A stretch of DNA of 64,000 nt, taken from NCBI GenBank assembly GCA_033064195.1, contig JARBJD010000065.1:186001-250000 (forward strand), in the 5' to 3' direction. The position numbers and the translations under genes are program-made. How positions within the stretch are numbered: position 1 is the first letter of the stretch; each line of letters starts with the position of its first letter. The DNA comes from Blattamonas nauphoetae (taxonomy: Eukaryota; Preaxostyla; Oxymonadida). Of this stretch, positions 50,869 to 61,600 are shown in pieces. The notes under the pieces were generated by a model, which saw nothing but the letters and a program-made list of their open reading frames with translations, was not told where the DNA came from and ran no database searches.

Positions 50869-53800
50869 TCAATCTGTTTCTTTCTCTCTCTGGACAACTG
50901 GATCAGCATCATAGAGAGGAAATGCGAGTGGGGTTTCACTCTCTGCATTCTCATCATCTTCCATCGTCTCTGTCGATCCAGATGTACTCGACTGATCTGT
51001 TCTGTTGTGTGCCAGAGGTGAAGATTGTGCTTTTGTGAGGACAATATTTGAGAAGTAATTTTGTGTGAACGATTGCGAATGCCGATGTGGGGTAACATGA
51101 GTGTCTGAGTGCTGAGATTGAGGGATCATTGATCGTTGCCTTCGCTGTTGTCTTCGTTTTTGTTTTAGTGCTTCCGTGCTCTCCAATAACTCATCAAGTT
51201 GCTGTTTCAGAACAGCAAAGGTTTCGTGGTATGACTCCAGAATTTCATCGGGAAGATCTGATGAATCATAGTCTTCGTCTTCTTCGAGAGATTGGGTTTC
51301 CTTTGTGTCTGCATGTTTAGTATCTTTTCCTGAATGAGATCCTCGTGTCATGCTTCGCTCCCCTTCGGTCATCATCAAATACATGTCACTTGCGTTGTAG
51401 AACGCTGATTGAAGTGACATTAGTGCATTGTGGGAGCATCGAAGTTGGGCATGGATGCTCTGATTAAAAGGAGAAGGTGCAAGTGAACGTTGAAGTGAGA
51501 TAGATTGGACATGTGGGTCAACAGTTTTTGCAGATGTGTCATCGCCAAAGAAGGGACTATTTCGAATCGTGAACGACCTTGAGAGACCATGCATCGGTTT
51601 CTGTCCAGAGGGTCTTGATGTGTGCTCAGATGAGAAGTGTAGAGATGGTGCGGCACTGATTGGAGGTTTAGAAATGAAAGGAGCCTCAACGCTTGGGAAT
51701 GGTTGAGATGGATGAGGCGATTGAGGAGGGATTTCTGATGATACCGGAATTGTTACAGAAGGAGATTGGGCAGTTGGTGATAACGGGGGGATGACTTGTA
51801 CGGGTTGTGACGTCACCTGGTTCAATGCTGGTGGGGTTGGTGCCGGACTGAAAACGATCTGCGCCGCAGGAGAAGGCGTGATGACTGGCGGAGTCTGTGG
51901 AATCGCTGGAGAATGTTGTGGTTGAGTTGGTCCATCTTGAATGACCTTTTGCGATGGTTTTGGGGTCTCTTTGCTCTGATCAGCGATCAGGTTGGCAAGA
52001 TCGGCTTCAATTGGCTCAGCACCCATCACATCTGAGAATAAGTTGAGATACTGTTTGGTTGGTTCTTCAGAATTTGGCTTCTTGGCAAGACTTTCCTGTT
52101 GTGCAACTTTCTCTTCTTGTTTTTCTGCTTCTTTTTCTTGCTCCTCTTCGATTTCAGAGACAGGAATCGAAGTGTCTTTCAGTTTTTCATTCACAACTGA
52201 GAGGCCCAACCTTAATCTCGGCATAGCTATTGAAGTTTGATTCAATAACGCCTCTTCGTGGAGATCCTGTTCCATCTGCTCTTCATTAGGAATGGATTGC
52301 TCATCGACAGTGCTGGTGAGAGTGAAGTCGTCATCTGTGAGGTCAATTGACTTCCCAAATGATCCTCGCCTCTTCGGAGTTGGTGCTGAAGGAGGAGGAG
52401 CTGTCAATCCAAGATCGTCAAAGTGGATATCATATTGGCCAGGGACAAGCGGTTCGGGTTTATCTGAGACGTCATTGCGAGGGGTGATTGAAGAAATTGG
52501 ATTGGGTTGAGAAACAGAATCGTCGAGAGAAAGAGTTGAGAGATAGACATTGTGTCTTGAATTTGAATCGACAGAACGAGTGAGTGGTGTGGAACTATCA
52601 CTTGAATCTTTTAAGTGAATGGTTTTGTACGTGTCGAGATCATCTTCTCGATCTCTCAGCCACGACGGAAGTTTATCCTGCTCTTTCTCCATAAGCCTCT
52701 TGAGAGTCTGCATTTTTTCAGAGCTCTGCGATGATTGAGGAGTGATTTGATCGACAGAGACTTGTAGAGATGCGGACGGAGGTGGCGAAACTGAACGGAA
52801 GCGTTGTTTTCCAGGATCGACTGGCTCGATCTCTCGGGCAGGAGTTGAGTTGGTGACTCGGTGTTGACTTGTCGGTGTTGCGAGCATTTGATCGGCTTGG
52901 TTTAGAATTGCATCGATGTCGAGATCTTCATCTTTTGAATGAGCTTGTCCTTCTGGAGCGATTGGTTTGGTGGGTTCGATTGGTTTGGTGGGTTCGATTG
53001 GTTTGGATAGTTCGATTGGTTTGGTGGGCTCGGCTGGTTTTTTGATTTCCACAATTGCCGTTTTGGGTCGAATTTGTTGTTGCTGGGGAGGAGCAACAGG
53101 GAGTGATTCGAGTGTTTGAATGAAGGGTTTGGGTTGAATGGCACTGTCCAGTGATGAGATGTCATTATCAAGAGATAGAATCGATTGTTTCATCTGCAGC
53201 TGGATACTTGGTGGAAGAGTGTAAATAACAAGAAGAGAATCGGCTGTTCCACAGAACATTCGTTTTCCATCAGTAGAAAAAGAAAGGGCTGTCACGATGG
53301 AGGAATGTTTTGGCGAAATTGCGACTAATTTCATGGTCATTCCCTTCCCAACAGTGTCCGGATCGCAAACCCGACGAAAACCGATATTTTGGTAGATTCT
53401 GACTCGTTGGTCGGAACAGGCGACCGCTGTGTACGTTCCTGAATCATCAATTGCTAATCTAAGCCCCACAGTGTTGTTTGGTAGGGTGATCTTCTGCATG
53501 GCTCTCCCAACTGTTGTGTCCCACATTCTGACTAGGCCGTCCTGAGCTACAGAAAGTGTTACGAGGATCGTTGGAGATGTTGCGACATCGAGGAAGCGTG
53601 ATTTGTCCGATTTGAGAGACGCCTTCGAATAATGGGGACAACTGAGATTGGTCGGTGGATTTTCGAGCTTGACTGACTGAAATTCGATATGTCGTTTTGT
53701 GGAGGCTACGATCGAGATTGATTTAAGTTTGGAGTTGTCTGGAGGGATGTATCGAAAAGATGGAAAAATGATGGATGTGATGGTTCCAGAAAATTCTGTG

Positions 53801-55862
53801 CTGGTGGTAAGATATCGGTAAGATGTCGCTTCCGCTGCATAATAATGGATCAACTGATCGCGTCCTCCACTTGCCAATAAGAAGAGAGGAGTGTCAAACA
53901 GTTGTTCGACGGTTGTTTCGAGTGCTGGATCGTTTGAACCACTGAGTGTCACTGGCTTCGTCAATTTCGTCATTCCAAATCCAAGTGGCGAGAACTCCAA
54001 GACAACCACAGCACTGGAATGCCTCTTTGAGCTGAAAAACAGGGGAAACATTCCATCAGAGTTCTGTTCGAGGAGATACACTTGAACTGTTCCGTCGAAT
54101 CCTCCAACAGCGATATGTCTTGAATCGGGAGAGATCGAGACTGAGGTGATAGACATTGATGTCTGATCAGAACATGCAGGTGCTGGACTGCTGGGGACAG
54201 GCGAGAGGTATGGGTGAGATGGCAAGATTGTTTGAGAGAGAATTGGGTCTGGTGTGGAGATGTCGATAGCATTTTTGGATGGAGTCGGATGGAGTGTTTT
54301 CATGAGACCTGTGCGATATGGGAGAGGAATTTCGAGCTGGGGATCAAGTGGATCGGCATGTTTATCTCGATTAGAGGTTCCAGCCCGTGTCTGAGGCCGA
54401 ACTCCATTGGCTTCGAAATTCCAGAAACGAACTGTCCCATCAAGAGAGGAGCTGCAGAAAGTGCTGCGTGGAAAAAGACTCTTCTCAACGTTGGACGGAA
54501 TCTGACGGATTGACGTGATGCAGTCGTGATGCGCATAGAGCGCTTTGCGGAGAGTGAATTCAGTTGGGTAGTGCGGGGTATCAGAATCCAAGTCTTCTGA
54601 TCGACCTGTCTGAGGATCCCAACAGAAAAGATTGCGTTCAGAATCGATTGTGGCGAGATTGGCGTGTGTTTGGTGAACAAGTCGGGCACAATGGATGGAT
54701 GTATGGCTGGACTCGACAGTATCCGGAGTATATCGATCGAAGGAAGGGATGGTCGAAGGAGGCGGATAAGGAAGGCATAGCACGAGCGTAAGCGTGTGTG
54801 AATCGAGGACACAGACAATTTGATGGTCACAGCCAACAATTACATAATTCTGATTCACATCAAGACATTTTACAGAAAATGGGGGTTGATTTTTGGGGTG
54901 AGATTTTGAATGTTCGTCTTCATCCAAAGCTGGTTGAATCCGAATTCTATGAACAACTTGCCGAGAATCATTCATTTGAAAGAGAACATTGGTGCTTGTG
55001 ATAGCATTGAGAAGTACTTCTTCCCTGGATTCGCTCTTGTCTAAAGAAGGTGGCTTTGTGACAACACTATACTTACAATCGAGTATATTTGTCTGACGAA
55101 GAGATCCCAGAATTGCCACTCGTCCTTTAAGTGGATAGAATGGTTCAGATACCCGGCCATTCCAATTTTCAGTTCCATTCAAATCTCCAATCGTCCAGAA
55201 CTGGAGATGTCGATTACCACATGTGACAAATGAGTTGTTGGAGGGATGAAATGCAATTGTATTGATCTGGAAGAAGTGTGAGTGATGATAAAATTAAACC
55301 TGTAACTGAAGAGGGGTGACAGAAGCTGGCTTCTTTTCCTTCAGACTCCAGACAATTAATGCATCAGAATCAGAATCTGTCACGGAAATAAGATAGGTCG
55401 GATCTTGGAATCTTACCCTGCTGACTTTGCTTTGAGTAGACGGAGTAGTATCTGCGTTGTTGTCGATTTGATGGGAGGGAGAGAAAGAAAGCGCTTTGAT
55501 AGATGAATCGTGTCCATAAAGACTATAAAGAAGTCTCTTGAGACGAACATCCCAAATCTCAATTGGTGGATTATACCCACTCTGACAGGTGATGATGAAA
55601 TGGAGGCGCAAACCTTTCCCACCGCAAGGAGTCTCCCACAAGTCGAAAAACACAGTGAAGAAACGGGACGTTCATCATTAGGCGAAATCAGCACTTTGAT
55701 TTGGCGACCAGTCTTGACATCAAACAGACAAACCGAAGAACCGGTTGCATAAGCAATCGTCTGAGTACTCTGGTTCGATGAAAACATATCATTTGATATG
55801 GATGTAGTACCCGTCACAGAATCTGTTAGAAGGCGTTGGATATCATTATTTGGCTCCAACAT
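50869..55862 (-). CDS. WD40 protein of the MAPKBP1/WDR62 type, 1642 residues
   Basis: Exons 55614-55862, 55300-55581 and 50869-55266 sum to 4929 nt in frame, with introns of 32 and 33 nt. Residues 1 to about 640 form two WD40 propellers: YATGSSVCLFDVKTGRQI, YNPPIEIWDVRLKRLLYSLY with GHDSSIKALSFSP, INTIAFHPSNNSFVTCGN then RHLQFWTIGD, SSLDGTVRFWNFEANGV, VSISPDSRHIAVGGFDGTVQ, SVAQDGLVRMWDTTVGRAMQ. The GNRHLQFW phrase and the following 'SEPFYPLKGRVAILGSLR' are characteristic of MAPKBP1/WDR62, which act in JNK signalling and at spindle poles or centrosomes. A Pro/Ser/Gln-rich disordered region follows, including a PTKPIE repeat near residues 920-945. A C-terminal coiled coil (SYHETFAVLKQQLDELLEST) probably mediates dimerisation, as in WDR62. 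Orthology to one or the other cannot be decided by eye. Confidence 0.85.
52960..53040 (-). repeat. 18-bp tandem repeat coding for PTKPIE units
   Basis: About four and a half copies of an 18-bp unit (GGTTTGGTGGGTTCGATT on the plus strand) encode Pro-Thr-Lys-Pro-Ile-Glu, with one Leu-Ser variant, in the disordered linker of the WD40 protein. Near-identity of the codons shows recent expansion. Confidence 0.85.
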
Positions 55863-55975
55863 CAGGGTACGACTGATAATGTTCCAGCGATATTTTTATT
55901 ACAGTTGATCATGTCTCTGATTGCAAGAACGGCATATTTGCCGACTATTTTGCATTGGCTGTGTAGAATTGTCCA
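55863..55975. promoter_or_regulatory. 113-bp divergent promoter region
   Basis: It separates the start codons of the WD40 gene (55862, minus) and the zinc-finger gene (55976, plus). It contains AT-rich patches but no motif I can name. Role inferred from layout. Confidence 0.35.
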
Positions 55976-58457
55976 ATGAATACATACTGTCCGAGCTGCC
56001 ATCGGTTTATTCAAGAAGATCCGGCGACTCACATTATTACATGCTTTGATTCAATTGTCCTCTGTTCGAAATGCAATGAATCAATCTCAAAAGATGTTTG
56101 TTATTCTACCTATCGTCTCAACTCTTTTCATGGAATAGAAACTTGAAGAGCATCTCTACAAAACACATGGAATTGTATGTGATTTCAAACAGACTTTTTT
56201 CTGTCAACTTGAATTTACAATCCATTTTACTATTTCATTTGTCGTCATATTTGCTTTTTTTCCATCACAGAAACCTCCACGCCGTCTGACAAACCTGATT
56301 ATCCCATCTCTTCCACCAATTCCAACATTCACCCAACACTCACTTCTGCTCAATCCTGTCTCTATATTAATTCCCCCACCTCCACCTCCACCATCACTTC
56401 CAGAGAGTGGAATCAATGTTGCACCAGAATATATTCCAATGCATGTTCTCCCAGCCTCATCAGATCTCAACGATTTTTATCGATACTTAAAAACAAAACG
56501 TGAATCAGATTCATTGCATGATGAAGAGAATACTGATCCAAACCTTATTCAAATACCTGGGACGATCAGAAACGATGATCCTGTGGATTTTGTGGAGTAC
56601 AAAAGACACAAGCTTGAAGGGATGATCATAAGACTAAAAGCTGAACAAGATCAACAACCATCTTTACACAGTGTCTCTCTTCCATCTCTTCCTGTACTTC
56701 CACCATCACAGCCACAACATCGTCCACAGAGCGAACAGTCACAACAATCTCAATTTGACATTGCCATCTTTGCGCAGTCACTCATCTCCAATGATTTTTC
56801 CAATCACCCATCAGCCCTTAATTATCATTTTGAGGATTATATCATCCGTTATCCGGATGTGTATGATATTTCGTCTATCCTTTCAGAAATGAACCTTTCA
56901 ATCAATCCAACTCTCGACGAACATGTCGAAATAAATCCTCCACCCGAACTATCGTCCTCCTCCGAACCGTCTCCGCAATCTGAGATGCAAAAGGACGACG
57001 TCTGTGCAGAATCTGAAGTTCAAATCGACAATCCAGCTTCAGATGAAGCCTCACTCGATTCAATTTCTTTCATCACTCAATTTTGTGAACGTCCACAACC
57101 AACACAGCATTCAATTGTTCGTTATGATTCACAGCTTCATGATTCTCGTCGATCAACGACAGGATTTGCAGACGATGACGAAATGGGAGGCTTTCTCCCT
57201 CAACACGACAATCCTTTGTCTCATCGTCTGCTCTGCATTCCTTCAACAGCAGACAACCAGCTTCTTCTCACACTCTCATCGACTGCGATCTTGGCATCGC
57301 TGATTCACGTCGATCTTGTACAGGCATATCTGAAGATATCTGGTTTGATCGTTGAATCCGCTCCAATCTCTGAATCTCATCCGTCGACACCAATCCCTTC
57401 TATCTTCTCCGAACGATACCCACACTATCCATCATCACTCACGATGATCTCTCAGCAGATCTCCCCAACGGTCTTGACACATTCCCCATTGTCACTCCCA
57501 TCTTTCACATCTCGAACAACGCCTTTCATTCTCTCCTCTCCGTCTTCTTACTTCTTCTCCCTCCCCCAGCCGTGCCACATCGCGGACTGTTCGTCGGAAA
57601 TGCTCAAAATTCTCACGACGGTTGTTCCCTGTCTCTCAATCCCCCCTCTTGAACAACTTCATTCACATCTCAACAACACTTTCAGTCTCGTCGTTCCCCG
57701 CATTTCAGAAAACCATTCGTCAGATGCTTGCCTGTCTCCAACAGGACTCCGAACACTGGTGCATGACTTGACCCCTCTCTCGTGGGAAGCGTATGTTCTG
57801 AAATGCATCGGATGGAACATCCTCCCATCAGACTTTGCCAGTTTTTACCTTTCTGACATCAATTCATCGTTCCTGGAAGCGAATCTGAGGAAGATCCCAA
57901 AGCCGAATCCAGAGTGGGTTGGTTCTCAGCAGTTTATCGTTCTCAATGAACCATCAGAACCATCGTCGATCCCATTTTCAGACTGGGCCAATCTTTCAAA
58001 ACGACAGAAACAGGAATTTGTAAAGGCTCGAAGATTGGTGAGTTTACTCCATGCTGCTCACCCGAAGGCCGATGAGGGACAGTCAGACATGTTCAATCTG
58101 TCAACATTTGATAAAACGTTTATAAAAGAAACATCAACAAATGTTCAGAACAAACAGACTCCGACGGACTTTGCTAAGACTCTCGTGGAACAGGATAGAT
58201 CGATCCTTGATCCACTGGAGACGTTTGTAGCCCTGTTTGACTTCACCAGAGATGCTCTGAATTCACTCCAGGAACTGTTGAGATTCCTTCGTGATGAGAT
58301 GGATTATTATGCCGAACACAATCCAACAGATTTGGCAAATCCTGATCAAGTATTGTTGTCCAAAGTTGACCTTGAAGAAGAAACTCCTCCACCTTTGCCA
58401 GAGGCATCCTTATTTGTGGGTTGTTTCTCAGACGGCTTTGACATTCCCAATGGGTGA
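55976..58457 (+). CDS. Zinc-finger protein with N-terminal C2HC and C2H2-like fingers, 780 residues
   Basis: Exons 55976-56095, 56139-56174 (only 36 nt) and 56271-58457 sum to 2343 nt in frame. The introns are 43 and 96 nt. The start MNTYCPSCHRFIQEDPATHI gives a first finger of spacing C-x2-C-x12-H-x4-C. The second, LCSKCNESISKDKLEEHLYK followed by TH, has spacing C-x2-C-x12-H-x4-H and is completed only by the 36-nt microexon. A proline-rich stretch (IPPPPPPPSLPE) follows. The rest is mostly Ser/Pro-rich and disordered, with a folded helical part near residues 620-760 (SDWANLSKRQKQEFVKARRL, ALNSLQELLRFLRDEMDYYA). Paired fingers of this kind occur in TRAFD1-like and RNA- or ubiquitin-linked proteins, but the match is loose. 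Function unknown. Confidence 0.65.
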
Positions 58458-58615
58458 ATCTCGCGATTTGGGAGATAGTGTGTGTTCGGTTACATATTTC
58501 TTTTTCCATCAATAACATTTCACCCCATTAACGGAATATAAATCTCTTCATTCTCCATTTTCACTACAAAACATCACGATCAAACCACAGAGCCTCATCA
58601 TCCCTTTTATTTCTC

Positions 58616-61600
58616 ATGCAATCTTCCATATTTGGTAGGACAAAAGGACGAAACACCAAACTCAATGTAGGTCGAATTCAAAGTTCAACAGACTTTGATC
58701 AATCGATTGCAAAGCAACGTTTGCAACGAATGAACCTTTTTGCCTGTGATAACGCTCATATCCAATATTCAATGATGGCTGGAAGAGTCAAACGTGTTCT
58801 TTTCATCGGAAATGAATATGATTTCTTCCAAGTAGACTCATGCTTCATGAATCAAGGGTTCTCAACCTGTCCAGATTTCATCTGGAAAACACATGCGGAG
58901 GTCAGCGAGTTTTTTCGCAACGAACAAAAAGTTGATGTTATTATATCAATGCACGAAACAAATGACAGTCAAATGTGGGAGGATGTCCGTATCTACAGAG
59001 AATTCTGTCCAAGAATTTCGATCTATCCTATCTGCTTTGATATTGACTCAAACTATCCAATATTCAATGTTAAGATGAAAATCAAAGCATTTGTCTGGCA
59101 CGGTGATCCAATGCTCTTTCTTGCTTTGATCAAACTTACTGAAGACGATATAAATTTGGAGAAGGACGTTCTCGAAGGTCCGAGCGGAATAATACTTTAC
59201 GTTGAAGATACTTGCCGATTTTATAGTGAATATCTGCCCCATATCTATGAGGTACTCCTGGGAAGAACAAGACATCTCCAGGGTTTCACCGCTAAACATG
59301 CCCTTGCCAGACGTCGAGCTCGTCCTAAAGTCATATTCAAAACATGCTTAAGCGAAGCTCTTGAAGTTCTTAATCTTTGTGAAGGCAAGGTTCTCGCTGT
59401 GGTAAGCGATATCGAGTATCCACTGTCCAACAAGCGTGATGGTACTGTCGGCCCTTATACACGACATCTCATGGATATGGGTCTCTTCAATGCAGCTGAT
59501 TGTCCCCATAGATCGGGTCTGATCCTTCGCGATTCGGTAAAGAAGGTTGAAGGCATAAATGCATCGATCTTCCCACCTCCTCGCATCCCATTCCTCTTTC
59601 TATCAACAGCAACGGAACATAAAGCTGAAGTTCGGCGTTGCTCCAACTGTCTATTCGCTCAGAAGGACAGTGGGTCTCTCCTGACATCTCTGCAAGTCTT
59701 CTTCGACAGATTTGCGCATCTCTCGCCAGTCTTCTTTGCTCTGGACCCGTCAACTGGAATCCCTTATCAAGACCTGACTCCAGCTGTCAGTCTCAACACC
59801 CTCACTGATCTTGTTCAGACGATTCCAGACGACTCTCTGCTGTATCATGCTCAGTGTAATAGTTTTTCGAATTGGCTGTTTAACATTGGAGAATTTGGAA
59901 TTGCGATTTTCCTGCAACACTATAAGACACGGAACTTTAACAATGAACCATCAAAAGTTCGATCATTCATTACAAATGCTCTCATGAAGTACATGTATGA
60001 GAGGACGCAGGGATTAGCGTTTGATTTCGACCCATTTCTTCTGAATGACCCACAATTCGTGATGACAGTGGGTGGAGGGGGAGTGGGAGGAAAAGCACAT
60101 GGAATAATGTATATGGACCGACTCATAACAAAGATAAATGAAGCACTGATGAACGATTCGGAGATTGACGAAACAGCACACATCGTTGGACTCCCACGTA
60201 CACTCATCCTTGGAACGAGCATCTTCCAAACATTTGTTCATGATCATCATTTTGGCCACCTCGCTTCACCCAACGTCGATAGTACCAAGTTTCCAGATGC
60301 TTACATTGCAGCAGCCTTCACAAGTGCACCGCTCCGGCCGGATTTGATTGAAGTTCTCCATCACTACGTGGCAGCAATCACTGTCCCAATCATTGTTCGG
60401 CCGTCGTCTCTCCTCGAGGATTCGAGTCGAGTGCCTGTGTCGGGAATCTATTCTTCGTTCTTCCTTGGCAATAATCACCCAAATCTCGAGATCCGCCTTA
60501 ACCAACTCATGATCGCGATCAAACTTGTCTATGCAAGCACATACTTCAAGCGAGCTCGCCTCTACAGACAATCTTCTGGCAGAACATCGTCCTCAGAAGC
60601 GATGGGAATCATTTTACAGGAAGTTCCTGGTCAATTCCACACTGGGACGCAACTTTTCTATCCTCACGCGACTTGTTCGTGTCTCTCTGTCAACTTCTAT
60701 CCTGTGAAGTCTTCCAAGCCCATGAAACCAGAGGATGGAATCGGTAATTTAGTTGTTGGACTGGCTCCTTCCCAAAAGACGGACGATGATGAATCATCAG
60801 GCAGGAAGCCTGTCAAACAGTATAGATTCTCTCCAGGTGTCCCAGAAGTGAGTTATCTGCTGGAAGAGGCTGATTTCGAACGTCAGACACAGCAATACTT
60901 CCTCGCTATCGATCTAAACGCTGATCAATCGTGCACCGAAAAGTTTATGACAACATCAACCCAAGCTATCGCAGAGAATTCCACGGAAATCGATTCATTC
61001 GACGTTGAAGTCACGGAGCTCACAAACATCCAACTCCATCAAAGACAAACCCTGAAACGAATGTCCCAATCCCCACAGCAGTATGTCGCACATCCAAGAG
61101 TCTCCCCATCTCTCAGCCCCACGTCTGACTCGCCCGCCAACCAGGAGGCTCGTCCTCCGTCAAACAGCCAGCCGCTCCTTTCACGTCCTCCAGCTTCGCC
61201 ACGAACCGTGTTCCTCCAAGAGCCGTCTCTTCCGATCATTTCAACTCCTCTGTCATCCATGTTTACGTCAGCGTCGCCAGCCGCACAGATGTTCAGTCCA
61301 CTGACAGTTACTGCATCTCCTGTCAAATATCCCCCCTTCCCCATAGATCCAAATATCAATCCACTTCTCCCGCAAAACGCTGCCCTCTTTGGCCTCCCGT
61401 GTTTCTTGGTCCAGAAACCAATCGACCAACTTCGAAAAGACAACGTCATCCAACTCTTTGGAGCAGAATATAAGAATTTCCTCGAAGGAAATGTGAGGCA
61501 ACATTATTATCCTGGCATTCCCGAATACAGCCAGATTTTCATCACATTTTCGAAATTGTTGAATTCCAGACACGCCCTCAAACTCCCTCGCATTATTCAA

